From Diplolepis rosae (Eukaryota; Arthropoda; Insecta; Hymenoptera; Diplolepididae): a stretch of DNA of 64,000 nucleotides. Within the stretch, counting starts at the first letter, position 1; each line of letters starts with the position of its first letter. The translations under genes were made by a program, and so were the position numbers. Shown here in pieces: positions 43,801-55,466 of this stretch. Under the pieces are notes generated by a model. That model ran no database searches, was not told the origin of the DNA, and was given only the letters and a program-made list of their open reading frames with translations. The DNA is taken from contig JAPYXD010000484.1 of the NCBI GenBank assembly GCA_030998225.1, positions 7,378,001-7,442,000 on the forward strand, in the 5' to 3' direction.

Positions 43801-43939
43801 ATGTGGAAGATATCAGGTGTACAAATAAGGTTCCGCCGTTTTTTATCAAAAATTGCGCATTTATTGTGAAAGAACGGAACCTTATGTTATTGAGTTACAT
43901 TGAGAACAAGAGTCTAGGACAGCACAACAGGATTGATAT

Positions 43940-44567
43940 TCCCCTCTAGAATTTAAAATGTCTACAATCGCAGTTCCTAAGATAACCTGCGACGTTGATT
44001 GAGTCTGAAAACTTAATAACATAGTGGCCGAATTTGAAGTGGAAGGCTTCGAACCTTCTGGGAACTCTCTCTCGAAATGGAGAAGAATATGATGCCCTCT
44101 TCGATATTTTTCGCAAGTAATCGCACGGCATTCGATGCTACGATAATAACCTCTTGAACAATTATAGCAGAAAGACGTCTTTCTAATTTCATTGTACCTT
44201 TCTTTTGGTGAAATACCTTGAAAGGTGGAACATGAAAGGAACGTGTGTTGCTCTGAGCAACTGGGACAAGTAACTTGTGGAGTTTAATAATGAGTTATTG
44301 TTGCCTTATTGTATAAATGTGATGGTTTGAAATTGTGTTTGGTTGAATTCTTTCTTGTAAATTGACTTTGTTAATGAATTTGAGTTTGTTTTTGAGAATA
44401 GATTTGCTTTGAAATGACAAATATCTTCAAAACGAGGCACGTCTATTCCTTTTAAAGATTCCTCTGACTTTTCTCGCGTGTAAGTATTGAATATTTCTTT
44501 CACGATAAAAATAAGGAATCGAAATGAATTTTCGCGAGGCACCTGGTCTTCATTTCTCCCCGAAATA
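43940..44567 (-). pseudogene. BEL/Pao gag, downstream part with zinc knuckle
   Basis: CSEQHTFLSCSTFQGISPKE, KTSFCYNCSRGYYRSIEC and CEKYRRGHHILLHFERE form the Cys/His cluster typical of Pao gags. Separated from the N-terminal gag (about 45705-46250) by the mariner. Confidence 0.72.
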
Positions 44568-45704
44568 TTGGATCTATAACTTAATTCGTGCGGTTTGCTA
44601 AGAGATGGCGTAACTTCATTATTATTCCATCGTTCTAATATTTCGAACGTGCGTTGGAAAGCTACTGTCATTGTGCGTTTTTTTCAGTATATTTCATTCA
44701 TTTGAAGCGTAAACAACAATAATTTGTTTTCACTCAAATATGTCGAACTTTGTGCCTGAAAAAGTGTTGTTGCGGGGAGTTCTTCTTCATCACTTTAATA
44801 TGAAGAAAACTGCTGTCGAAAGTCATCGTATTTTGGTGGAAGTTTATGGTGAACATGCTCTAGCTGAGCGAACGTGCCAAAAATGGTTTGCACGATTTAA
44901 AAGTGGTGATTTTGGCTTGGAAGACGAAGAACGTCCTGGGCAGCCAAAAAAGTTTAAAGATGAAGAACTGGAAGCATTACTCGATGAAGATTGTTGCCAA
45001 ACACAAGAACAGCTCACAGAATCATTGGGAGTCACTCAAGAAGCCATTTCAAAACGTTTAAAAGCAGCCGAATACATTCAAAAGTAAGGAAATTGAGTTC
45101 CACATGAACTCAAGCCGAGAGACGTTGAAAGGCGGTTTTGCATGTCCAAAATGCGCAAAGGTAATGCTTTCTACTTGGTGGGATCAGAAGGGTGTGCTGT
45201 ATTATGAGCTGCTAAAACCGGGTGAAACCATCAATGAAGAACGCTATAGAACACAGTTAATCCGTTTGAAGAGAGCAATAACCAAAAAACGCCCGGAATA
45301 TGTGACCAGACACGAGGCAATAATTTCCATCATGACAACGCTCGACCCCATGTTGCTATTCCGGTTAAGAACTACTTGGAAAACAGTGGATAGGAAGTTT
45401 TACCCCACCCGCCTTATAGCCCAGACCTTGCCCCTTCTGACTACTATTTGTTCCGGTCGATGCAGAACGCCCTCACTGGAATACGGTTCACATCAGAAAA
45501 GGGTATCAAAAATTGGCTTGATTCTTTCTTGGCCGTCAAGCCAGCGCAGTTCTTTTGGGATGGAATCCAAAAATTGCCAGAAAGATAAGAAAAAGTCATA
45601 GCTTCAGATGGGCAATACTTTGAATAATACTATTGTACATGTTTTTCTTAAATAAACGTTAAAATTTTGAAAAAAAAACCGCACGAATTAAGTTATAGAT
45701 CCAA
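44568..45704 (+). mobile_element. mariner transposon inserted in BEL/Pao gag
   Basis: Inverted ends ttggatctataacttaattc and its inverse (to 45704), continuing into gtgcgg, with TA on each side (44566-44567 and 45705-45706). The 1137 bp contain a transposase broken by a deletion: N-terminal domain at 44740-45087 and C-terminal remains at 45104-45601. Confidence 0.88.
44740..45087 (+). pseudogene. mariner transposase N-terminal domain
   Basis: MSNFVPEKVLLRGVLLHHFN, TAVESHRILVEVYGEHALAE, CQKWFARFKSGDFGLEDEER and the second helix-turn-helix LTESLGVTQEAISKRLKAAE: the paired DNA-binding domains and linker of a mariner transposase. The first catalytic Asp segment is lost, and downstream fragments (VMLSTWWDQKGVLYYELLKP) are frameshifted. 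Confidence 0.85.
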
Positions 45705-46250
45705 TATTAAATGGTAGGGGTGAGCGATGTCGACGTTATTGATAAGGACCCTATAGAACGCGAGTTTAAATGTTTTTTAGCTAATTCGCTGATAGCGTAA
45801 AAACGACTTTCGAAGGAGGATCTTTCTGATTCGTTATTTTCTTGCTCTTCTAAGGTTGCAGCTAGATCATCAAATTTGTTTTGAATTTCCTTAAATTCAT
45901 TCCAATAAGTAAGATGTTTGTTTAGTCTGCCTTCTAAATCAAATGCTTCTATATCCGTATCTTCTTTGATTGTTTTTATTACATTTTCAAAAGTCGTTAA
46001 CTGGCGCTTTATTGAACCGCGTAGTTTAAAAAATTTTGTGGGTGTCGATTCAGCCTTGTCCTAACGAGAATGTTATCTAAATATATTTTATCAATATCGC
46101 GAGGAGATTGAGGCGCGTTCTGGGAATGGTATTGAACGGATTGAACATAAGATTGGAACTCTCTTGACTTACTGTCTTTGATGAATAGTCCTGGGATAAT
46201 TTCTTGCTGAAATTTCTGTTGCTGCTGTCGCTAACGTTGAAAAAGTCCGG
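45705..46250 (-). pseudogene. BEL/Pao gag, N-terminal part
   Basis: Minus-strand reading yields a helical, charged region (FDDLAATLEEQENNESERSS, FYAISELAKKHLNSR) typical of the start of Pao gags, with stops. The mariner separates it from the zinc-knuckle part. Confidence 0.5.
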
Positions 46251-46838
46251 TTGACTGGAGCGATGGAATTTCTATTGAAAATATTTTATCTAGAAAATAT
46301 AACCCTTGGAAATGTGTTGTCTAGAATGTTGACCTCCTCAGATGAAGTGATAGAGTTGAAAAAGTGTGGGAGTGAAAACTCCCTCCTCGAAATTGCTGGT
46401 TTGCTTTTGTGTTGAGTTCAATAAAACAATCATTGTTTGTGGATTCACTAGCTGTAAAATCACCAACTTGTAAGTTATTATTTATAAATTTACTAGTTTT
46501 AGAATTATTAGGTTTGATAGTTATTGTTTACTAATCCACTCGTTTTACTCACTAATTTTGAAATCACTGCATTTAAATAATCCGATTTTAAATCACTAGT
46601 TTTAACGCAATAATATGTTGATTGTTTACTGACAGCTGGTTTTGAAATCACTAGTTGTGCCGTCACTTTCTGTAATGCTATGAAATTGTCAATAGTAAAA
46701 CTCTGGCTTTAAAAATCAACACTTTGAGATTCACTAGATTTGAAATCCTACGTTGTCTGTTGTAAAACAAAAGCAATATTCTGCATTCACATGAATCGAT
46801 GCAATCGTCTTAGACGTTTATTCACTTTTACAAAACAT

Positions 46839-46856
46839 CCGCGACTCGAAGGACCA
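46839..46856 (-). other. Primer-binding site of the BEL/Pao element
   Basis: Minus strand TGGTCCTTCGAGTCGCGG, six bases inside the 5' LTR; begins with the TGG expected as complement of a tRNA CCA end. Confidence 0.75.
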
Positions 46857-46862
46857 AAATGT

Positions 46863-47574
46863 TGAGTAGCAGTAAGGTTTAATGGGATGAAAGCTGTTGG
46901 TTGAAGATAAATTTGATGCTGTTGATTTATTCCTTAATCTTAACACTATTTATTGATTTGAAGAGGAGTGGGCAAAGGTTCGTGTTCTTCTCGTGTTGAA
47001 AGTTCAAGAGTATCTAAGTGTTGAAAATAATTTCGAAAAAAGCAGAACTACAGAAAGTGTGTCATATTTTCTAGTTTACCTGTAATTGGTCAAAATTAAG
47101 AGAGCGGCAACAGCAATGTATCGTTAACGTCCATTGGCTGAAATTCGGACACATCCAACCATTATGTAGCAGCGTCGGTGAGGTACGATTTACAGGAAAG
47201 TGCAATAAAGGTAATTAGGAAATGTCCCCAACTCATTTCCCAGGACGGAGACAGATTTTTGCCTCAATAAAACTTAAACTTTTAAGAAGAGACACTACGT
47301 GAGTTAAGACGCCTATAGGATTAAGGCACTAAAATATCAGACATTTCTAAAAACTAGGCGATGTACAATTGAGTCGTTGAATTTGTAAGAACTTGTGGAT
47401 TTCTAAACACTATAGGTTTTCGACAATATATTACACTGGTTACTCTAGACTGTGGATTTACTATTGAACCAAAAAAAGTTATATATGTTAATGTATCAAA
47501 TTTGCACAAATATTGTAACAATTTTGACAGAAATTCATTAATAAACAAATTTTACTTAATTGAGTGCCGTAACA
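46863..47574 (-). repeat. 5' LTR of the BEL/Pao element
   Basis: Direct repeat of 42076-42778; ends ...CTTACTGCTACTCA at 46863. The outer 100 bp (47475-47574) differ from the other LTR but share the terminal gccgtaaca-type sequence. Confidence 0.8.
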
Positions 47575-47589
47575 TATCATACAAATTTG

Positions 47590-48245
47590 ATATAGAGTCG
47601 TTTCGCTCGTTCTTGGGAGGTGGATCGTGGGTGAGGGTCAGAAACGTCTGGCGGTTCCATCCGTGTCGGAAATTCGCTATTTCTACCTTTATCTACATTT
47701 CCTAAAAGGTTCTATACACGGTAACGGTGTTTAGTCTTCAATGTATCGTAGTCTGGCGCTGATATGGGCTTGGCCAGGCTTCCAACGATCCTCGTGGTAG
47801 GTCCTCGCGGCTTGGTGGGCGGTGTGCTGGGGCGGGTGACCTTTCGTCGTACCCATGGATCCTCCTGGGGTGGGGGAATTAGGGGAATCCCTTTGCTGGG
47901 GCTGGCCTGGCTCTAGCCTGGCTGGCCGCTTCCCACGCTATAGGCGTCTTCTTCTTATGAGTTTTTTCTGCGAAGAGACGGCGAGAGTTGGTGGTGCCCC
48001 GATGTGCGCTGGCTTCCCGGAGGTCAGCGTCGTCTTCCTTCCTCACTCCTATAGCGAACACATTCTCTCTCTTTCTCTCTACTTGGTACTGGTCGGGTTA
48101 GGAAGGGGTAGGCGAAAAGAAGCGCGTTAAGCTTCTCCGCTTTCGTACTTTCTCCCAGCTTTTCTTAGCGTGGGACGTTTGCATCTTGTGACCAGTGGAG
48201 GGCTGCATAGGTACTGGTAGCTTACCGCTTAGGAGAGAGCGAGAA
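47590..48245. other. GC-rich block of unknown origin
   Basis: About 650 bp clearly richer in G+C than its surroundings, with abrupt changes on both sides. The frame at 47855-48130 (91 codons) has no recognisable domain. Possibly an LTR or UTR of an unidentified retroelement. From 48246 to 48783 the sequence is AT-rich with nothing recognised. Confidence 0.35.
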
Positions 48246-48783
48246 ACATGCGTGAATGAATAAAGTTGATTATATCAATCATTCATAAAAGAAAGCTTTC
48301 AAAATAATAGGGAATACTTTGTTACCAATAACCATTGTGAAAAGTGTTAAAGATGTTTCTAATTAGTACAGCTGACTATATCAATAAAATTAGTAAATTC
48401 AGTTTTCCCCAAAATTTTTCCACAATAATAAATTTTACTAGCTGAAATTTTCGGTCATCTTTAATTTAATTTTGTTCTGACATCAATTTATTGAATTGAC
48501 ATATTGCCTTCGACTCATAGTTGCTTAACGCAGAATTTTAACTGCTTATCTCTTATAGTCTTTTTGTAAAAGGATTTTTGTTCTGTAAAAATATTATTCT
48601 GTAATTGCTATTTAAAAATTAAAATTATTTCTGCGAAAAATTTGTATGTAATAAATTTTTGATCAAACATGAAAACTATTTCTCGTCATTCATTTTTTCA
48701 AATTATCTGCATAAAAATTAATAAAAACTGTAATTTTCTTATTTTATAGACAATTTACAAACATTAGTAAATATTATTTTAAG

Positions 48784-49752
48784 CATAAAGCAGCTTCGAA
48801 TGGCAAGCGTGGTCCTGGCGAGCGTCCCGCCAATAGATTTATTGGCGGAGGAAAGGCAGGAAACCTTTCAGCTTCGCAAGGAGCTTACCTGCGCCGACCT
48901 GCAGGAAATCGCTCGCGCGAAGGAGGCCATCCGCAAGGATGGAAGGAGCAGACTCGTCGAGAAATGGCAGATGAGATGGCATGGTGAGCAGACAGGGAGA
49001 TGGACCTACCGCCTGATCCCGGAGCTCGCCACCTGGCTGAACAGAAAGCACGGGGAAGTCGGCTTTTACTTGGCACAAGCGCTCTCGGGCCATGGCTGTT
49101 TTAACGCGTACCTGAGGCGCTTTAAGAAGAGAGACGAGGAGACGTGTTGCTACTGCGATTCCCCGGTGGATAACGCAGAGCACGCACTCTTCGTCTGCGC
49201 AAAATGGGGTGTGGCTAGGGAGGTCCTCGGTCAGGCGGTGGGTTCCGAACTTACTCCTGACACGATGGTCCCCCTCATGCTCCAGTCTGAACGGTTCTGG
49301 ACGCTCATCGAGTCATTCGTCACACTTGTGATGAAGACGAGAGAACTTGATGGGCGTCGAGAGCGAAACAACGGGGAGGGCCAGTAGAAATCGCATCGGG
49401 GCCTTACCCGCGGTCCTGCGTCTCGGGTAGACTTGACTGTCCGTGTCGTTCGGGGGAGGAATCGTTTTGTTTCTCCCCTGGGTGGCGCGGCTAGTCGGTT
49501 ATCCTAGTGGGCGTGTGGCCGCGGGTGGAAGCTCCGAGCGAACGGATGACGGAAGAGTCGTACGCGACTTTAATGGAACCAACCACCCGTGAAGTTTAAA
49601 GCCGAAAGTCGGTTCCGCGGGTGGTGTATTGGTTCGAGAGAGGGGTTTTTTTGGTTTTAACAGGTATGCCTAGACCTGTCCTAGGAGAGTCCTGTACAAC
49701 GTCTATAAAAGGTTTTGCCATTTTTCTTCCTCACCAAAAAAAAAAAAAAAAA
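48784..49752 (+). mobile_element. 5'-truncated R1-like non-LTR retrotransposon copy
   Basis: Flanked by a 23-bp target-site duplication, acattagtaaatattatttt plus aag, at 48761-48783 and 49753-49775 (one mismatch), with a poly(A) tail before the right copy. The first about 18 bases (cataaagcagcttcgaatgg) are inverted relative to the rest, as seen by comparison with 63340-63360. The body matches 62263-63220. Confidence 0.92.
48800..49387 (+). pseudogene. C-terminal part of R1-like ORF2 protein
   Basis: 195 codons, no stop: the post-RT domain with KWQMRWHGEQTGRWTYRLIP, GFYLAQALSGHGCFNAYL and the terminal zinc motif CCYCDSPVDNAEHALFVC (C-x2-C-x7-H-x4-C). RT and endonuclease are absent because of 5' truncation; the apparent ATG is a junction artefact. 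Confidence 0.88.
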
Positions 49753-50093
49753 ACATTAGTTAATATTATTTTAAGTCGTGAAATATATAAAATGGCTAAT
49801 ATTTAGATGGTAATATGTATAGGCCGAAATTGACATCTATTAGATTTAATTGCAAACACTTCCGTTAATCGACAATCTTAGATGGTAAATTACCTAAAAT
49901 TATAAAATATGATCGCTTCAATACAATATTACTGAATTTTAAAAATTGTCTATATAATATTGAGCTAGCAGCAAAGTCATTTCGTTTTTTTTTCATGATT
50001 TTCAAAGCAAGTTTATTAATACATATAACAAACACTAATCAATTATGTATTGACCATTTTGTTCTATGACCTTTTGCCATCTTTCAGTCAGCT

Positions 50094-50666
50094 TCATAAT
50101 TCTCCTGTCGTAGAAAGTTTGGTTCTGAAATGGTTTTGAAGTGAACGGAATAAATGATAATCGTGTGGTGCAGGGTCAGGACTATACGGTGGATGAGGCA
50201 TCACTTCCCAGCCTAACTCCAATACTTTTTTGCGAGCGACCAGAGATCTATGTGGTCTGGCGTTATCTTGATGGAAGATGGCGCCTTTACGATTTGCCAG
50301 TTCTGGCCACTTTTCCTCGATTTCTTTGTCCAATTTCATTAGCTGGCGAGAGCAGACATTCGAATGGATAGTTTGATTCCTTGGGAGCAGCTCAAAATAA
50401 ACAATACCTTTGAAATCCCACCAAACACTCAGCATAACCTTATTTTGATGAATATCGGCTTTTAATGTCGATTGTACAGACTCATCTCGCTTGGTCCATG
50501 ATCTTTCTCGCACGACGTTATCGTAAACAACCCATTTTCCATCGACTGTTCTGATTTGCTTTAAAAATGGATCGGTTTCGTTACATTTAAGCAGTGAATC
50601 GCAAATGGAAATTCGTTTGCTGAGTTGAATTTCGTTTAATTTGGGAGCAACCGAAATATCGAGCAT
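50094..50666 (-). pseudogene. mariner transposase catalytic core
   Basis: KVMLSVWWDFKGIVYFELLP, GAIFHQDNARPH and PHPPYSPDPAPHDYHLFRSL: second and third catalytic Asp of the DD34D triad intact. Upstream VVYDNVVRERSWTK corresponds to the domain before the first WWD block. The N-terminus is separated by insertions. Confidence 0.85.
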
Positions 50667-50683
50667 GATATGTGATGTATGTG

Positions 50684-51210
50684 ATACACCGAAAAAAATT
50701 CCTTGTTCCTGTGTACAAGGAATCGACTATTTTGCCTAGTTAGGACAGGCGCCAACTTTGCAATCCTAGTTGAAATGACAAAGTTCAAGTTTAGTAAGAA
50801 AAACAAAGAAAACAAGTTGATTTGACGGACAGATCCTTTCAGCCGCATGTATTAAACATAACCAAAAAACAGCTTTGCGTTAATGATCTACTGGAGCAAA
50901 ATTTATATTGATAAAAGTGGGTCTTGAAGAATTATTGACAAAAATAAATTTTTGTTTGCACAGTGAAAAAGTAATAAATACAGAAGATATTCTTTTTACA
51001 GCGGAGTTTTGTAATAACAGCATAGAAATGTTAATTGAATTTAATTGTTAATAGAACTAGAATTATTTATTTCTCTGTAACAAGGTTTATATTGATATGT
51101 TTAACTGTATGTACGTGATTCTCTTAAGCAGGAATCCGTGTTATTTCAACTAGGTTAGACTTAACTATGGGTAATAGTTGATTCTCGGAAAAAAATATTT
51201 TTCGGTGTAT
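50684..51210. mobile_element. MITE with atacaccgaaaaa ends
   Basis: Left atacaccgaaaaaaatt, right aaatatttttcggtgtat. About 530 bp, no coding capacity; it splits the older mariner's transposase. Confidence 0.75.
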
Positions 51211-51399
51211 GTTAAACTTCCCTGGGATCTCTCGTATCGTACTACGCCGGTTATTTTTTATCATTGCTTTTATTTTGTCGTCAACTTCATTTGGGCATCC
51301 AGAGCGTGATGCATCTTTGAGGTGAAAATCTTCGGAACGAAAACGAGCAAACTAATTCTGGCACTGGCGTTCTGTTGATGATTTTTCAGCATGAACATA

Positions 51400-52693
51400 A
51401 CACGTAGATCAATAAGTCCCGGGACTGACACATAGATGGCGCTGCCAACAAAAGTTCTGTATGATTTTTTATGAGTACCAACCTTCAAAAGATACCTGTT
51501 AAAATTTCATGACATTCTGATGTTTGGTCCACGAGTTACAGTGATGTAAGTGACGCTAGTCTTGATATTCTCAAAACAATGGATTCGAAACAATTTCGTT
51601 TGTTGATTTACAATTGCTTTTTGATGAAAAAAAAACACAGTGCAAGCTCAACAATGGCTTGAAAAGTGCTACGGGGACTATGCTCCATCAAAAACAACCA
51701 TTTGTCAGTGGCATGCTGAGTTTAAACGTGGTCGTACAGACACTGAAGATGCTGAACGCTCCGGCCAGCCAAATGAGGTAGTTACGCCGGAATCCATCAA
51801 AAAAGTCCACCAAATCGTTTTCGAAAACCGTAAATTAAAATTGCGTGAGATATCTGACACCTTAAAGATATCATACGGCAATGTGTACCCTATTTTGCAT
51901 GTACATTTGTCTATGAGGAAGCTGTTGTCAAAGTGGGTGCCGCGTTTGCTCACGGTGGATCAAAAACGACAACGTGTCGTTGATTCCAAACGCTATTTGG
52001 AGTTGTTTCTCCGAAATAAACCGAATTTTTTGCGTCGGTATGTGACAATGGACGAAACCTGGATCCATCACTACACTCCGGAGTCAAAGCGGTCGTCAGC
52101 CGAGTAGACTGCAGTCGGTGAGAAGCGTCCAAAGCGGCCAAAAACGCAAATGTGGGCCGGTAAGGTTATGGCCTCAGTATTTTGGGATGCTCATGGAGTT
52201 TTATTCATCGACTACCTTGAAAAAGGTAAGATGATCAATAGCGAACGTTACATTGGCCAATTGATGCGTTTGAAGAACGAAATCGGTGAGAAATGGCTCC
52301 AAATAAAGAAGAAAAAAGTGCTCTTTCACCAAGACAATACGGTGTATCACAAGTCGCTCGCCACCATGGCTAAATTGAATGAATTGAGCTTAGAATTCCT
52401 TCCGCACCCACCATACTCACTGGATCTGGCCCCCAGCGACTACTACCTGTTTGCAGACCTCGAAAAAATGCTCCAAGGAAAGAGATTCTACTCCAACGAG
52501 GAAGTCATCACCGAAACGAACGCTTATTTCGAGGCCAAAGATAAATCGTCCTACAAAAAAGGTATTGAAATGTTAGAGAAGCGCTGGACTGATTGTGTTT
52601 TTTTTTAAGGAGACTATGTTGATGAATAAAGTCGAGTTTTGCCAAAAAAATGTGTTTTTCCTAGTTAGTCCTGGGACTTATTGATCCACGTGT
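51400..52693 (+). mobile_element. Second mariner, nested, nearly full length
   Basis: Inverted ends acacgtagatcaataagtcc and its inverse (gggacttattgatccacgtgt), with TA on both sides, 1294 bp. Contains an almost complete transposase gene from about 51580. Confidence 0.9.
51580..52608 (+). pseudogene. mariner transposase with one frameshift and one stop
   Basis: Starts MDSKQFRLLIYNCFLMKK at 51580; one base change of frame in the A run at about 51635; then QQWLEKCYGDYAPSKTTICQ, HAEFKRGRTDTEDAERSGQP, first catalytic block VTMDETWIHHYTPESK, TAG at 52105-52107, WAGKVMASVFWDAHGVLFID, LFHQDNTVYHKS and PPYSLDLAPSDYYLFADLEK, ending CVFF. All three catalytic Asp positions are present. Confidence 0.88.
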
Positions 52694-53394
52694 TAATAAA
52701 GCTTTTTCCAAGCTTGCGCTGCTTTTTACCTTTTCGAAAGTCATGAAGTAAAATGTGACGAGAATGACCATCTGCAATCTCCATTTCAAATCAATGCAAA
52801 ACAATAAATAAACAACAAAACTTGAAACTTTTTTTTACTGAATAATCTATGAAACGTCAGCTGTCAAATACCATATACGGTCTGGAGTTTGCAATGGAGA
52901 GGAACGACTTCGACCGATTACCGTCATCTAACGGAAAAAAGCAAAATGACTTTGTTGCCAACCCAATAGTTACAAAACTGTAATTGTAGTAATAGGAAAA
53001 AGTGAAGAATCTATCGGAAAACCAGATTTTTGATCAAAGAAGATGCCTTGTAAATTGAAAGCGAAGTGGGTAAAAATATTCTGATTTCTTTTTAAAATTG
53101 GTACCATGGCATTTTTACATGTGGTTGAATTTGGGGTCACCTATCCTTGATAGCTTTGATACCGATTTAAAGAGACGATGGGTCTGAAGGTGTTGTTAGG
53201 CTTGTGAGTTTCTGTTAAACCAGAAAATATAGTTTTCGACCGAATACATTGAAAACGCATCCTTTCGTGCATATATATCCGGCGCAAAATGGCCGATTTT
53301 AGGCCGCTGACGAGATCGGGCGGACAAGATTTTACCGCTCGCTGCTGCGGGCGGAAATGCGACAAGCCGCGTTTTCAATGTATGTGGTCAAAAA

Positions 53395-53600
53395 ATGTTG
53401 ACCCTATGCCGCCCTTTATACACAATCTACTATTGTAGAGGGTTACTCGATGACGGCTCCGATCAGAGCCGAAACGTATAATTATGTTAAACTTTAAGTT
53501 TTATATTAACCTTGGACTCTAAAGTCAACTATCAACATATATCTCCAATTATTAATTAAGTTTCAATACAAGTCCAGAATATGAACATAATAATTTAATA
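53395..53600 (+). repeat. Penelope terminal-repeat relic
   Basis: aaccttggactctaaagtcaa, caacatatatctccaatt and aagtccagaatatgaa match the right arm and left border of the Penelope element at 25915-28654. Includes a hammerhead-like motif. Confidence 0.7.
53445..53490 (+). ncRNA. Degenerate hammerhead ribozyme relic
   Basis: CGGCTCCGATCAGAGCCGAAACGTA retains stem II, GAAA and helix III, but the first core reads tactcgatgac in place of CTGATGA, so it should be inactive. Confidence 0.55.
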
Positions 53601-54289
53601 TTTTGGAAATAATCGATTAAAAATAAAAAAAATACACATTTTGCAATAAAAAGACTTGTATTAAAATGACGCTTTAAATACTCGAATTTTTAGGCACTGA
53701 TTTTCGTTGCTGTATATCAAGTACTAGCAAGTAATCATGCCATTTTCTAAATTAATAGCAAAGAAATTATGATTCTTCTCGAAAATCAATAATTATAATA
53801 CCCTCCGAGTTGATAATTATTATTATTTAAAAAGAAATTAGATTCTCACAAATAAAATAATTTTAAAAATAGCTAAAAATCGCGTGACGTATTATGTGAA
53901 CGGCCCCTAATACGTAATTTCATTACATCATTTTGTGACAGATTGAAGACGAATTTTCATGCAATTTCAAAAACGATTAGTCGAAATGATTTAAGTGCTG
54001 TTAGTTCCTTTGCATTAAAGTATACGCTTCTTGAAAATTGTTTTGAAAATTTCATTTCAGTTTAGAATTGATGGCGAGTTAAATACAAAACAAATGATTA
54101 TTTTCTGAATGCAAAAGAAAGTCATATTTTTCTATTCATCTTGAAAATTAACAGAATTTAGCAACTTTTTTATAAAACCTTTAAGGGGCAAACTGAAACA
54201 ACAGTGTTTTGGGTATATCCTCTTTTGATTTCTTCCTTACTTCCTTGACATAACGTTGTAAAAATACATTTTTATATTCATGTCGACAG
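53601..54289. other. End of intron 3, nothing recognised
   Basis: AT-rich up to the acceptor at 54289. Confidence 0.5.
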
Positions 54290-54804
54290 GTAGGAGATGA
54301 TGCACTGGTCTGCTTTAATGCAGATCCTTGGTCGCAATATTGTGTAGAGCCACCTTGCGGGCAATTGAATCCTACAAGTGAGAGGGTATATGAAATTCTG
54401 GACGGACTTTTCAAAGATTTTATGGACTATTTCAAACCCGATATTTTCCATATGGGAGGGGACGAGATAAATTCATACTGTTGGAGTACCATTCCCTCTA
54501 TCCAAAAATGGATCGAAACCTACTCCAAAGGTGGAAATGAAAGCTCAGATGCGTATTCCGAACTCTGGAAATATTTCCTGGGCCGATCCTACGATATCCT
54601 CACAAAAGCCAATGGTGGGAAAGAAATTCCTGCTGTCATCTGGACAAGTGACTTAACGAGTGAGAGAAATGTTGATTATTTAGACCCGAAGAAATACATT
54701 GTACAGGTCTGGAGTTCTTCAGGTGACCCAACTATCAAGAGATTGCTGGAGAGGAATATTCGTGTGATATTATCAAATTACGATTCTCTATATTTTGATT
54801 GCGG
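54290..54804 (+). CDS. Hexosaminidase exon 4 (catalytic Asp-Glu)
   Basis: Residues 316-487. Starts at VGDDALVCFNADPW after gacag, so the join reads GWQW|VGDD. Contains CVEPPCGQLNPT, then HMGGDE with catalytic Asp373 (stabilises the substrate N-acetyl group) and Glu374 (acid/base), and ends NYDSLYFDCG with the last Gly codon split (donor gtaatt at 54805). Confidence 0.95.
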
Positions 54805-54879
54805 GTAATTCATGAGTAAATTAGGAAAGAGGAAACAAATATCTGGTTTCCAGTTTTTTCACTTAACGTTTCCATTTAG

Positions 54880-55013
54880 GTTTGGAGCGTGGGTTGGTGA
54901 GGGCAATAACTGGTGTTCACCCTACAAAAGCTGGCAACGAGTATACGGTCATTCACCTTATGACATGATTCAAGGACTAGGAGTAGAAGAAGAAAAGCGC
55001 AAATTAGTTCTAG
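54880..55013 (+). CDS. Hexosaminidase exon 5
   Basis: Reads FGAWVGEGNNWCSPYKSWQ and on to KRKLVLG, the conserved tryptophan-rich substrate-pocket segment. Acceptor tccatttag, donor gtaatt. The preceding intron is only 75 bp, in contrast with its giant neighbours. Confidence 0.93.
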
Positions 55014-55466
55014 GTAATTCTGTTTAAAGAATTTTAAATACTTGGGAAATTATACAATTTTATCAATTTCACATTTCTACTCTTTAAATCTGAATCAATT
55101 AGAATTGTTAATAATTTCAATCAGTGGCTGAGTTCTTGATTCTTAATCGGTTAAAAGTGATTTATTTTCAGTCAACATTGATTGACTGATCATATAAAAA
55201 CTAAACCTGTTTGTTCAGATAAATTTTCTTATTTCTTAAGTATACCATGCCCTTAATTATATGAACATCCATACCTGAATCATTTATCATCGCAAATGTG
55301 ACGCGCTCTGAGAAAAGACCCTTTAGCATCGAAGTGACGATTTTGGAGATAATTATTGTCAAAGTTGACTACTTTAACACGTAATTCGTGGGCAATGCAT
55401 ACGTTCCGTGTAGTTTTATAGATAATCTAATGAAAAACATTGAAATTTCGGTCACCTTCAAACCGA

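Larger units (their letters stand above)
42076..47574 (-). mobile_element. BEL/Pao LTR element, internally deleted
   Basis: LTRs at 42076-42778 and 46863-47574, a primer-binding site next to the 5' LTR, gag with a zinc knuckle, pieces of RT and integrase, and a C-terminal DUF5641 domain, all on the minus strand. Most of pol is missing, and a mariner sits in gag (44568-45704). Confidence 0.87.
49960..52966 (-). mobile_element. mariner with nested MITE and nested second mariner
   Basis: Ends ttgagctagcagcaaagtca and tgactttgttgccaacccaa are inverted copies of the TTGGGTTGGCAAC-type mariner terminus, each bordered by TA. Its own transposase (minus strand) is in pieces: N-terminus 52700-52800, linker 51250-51370, core 50094-50666. 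Interrupted by 50684-51210 and 51400-52693. Confidence 0.88.

Noticed and set aside
44564..45708. A 30-bp inverted duplication of BEL/Pao gag sequence on both sides of a mariner
   Set aside because: The duplicated sequence is the mariner's own terminal inverted repeat, bordered by TA; no gag duplication is needed.
47855..48130. 91-codon frame in the GC-rich block as a gene
   Set aside because: Low-complexity Gly/Pro/Leu composition, no domain, no splice or start context to support it.
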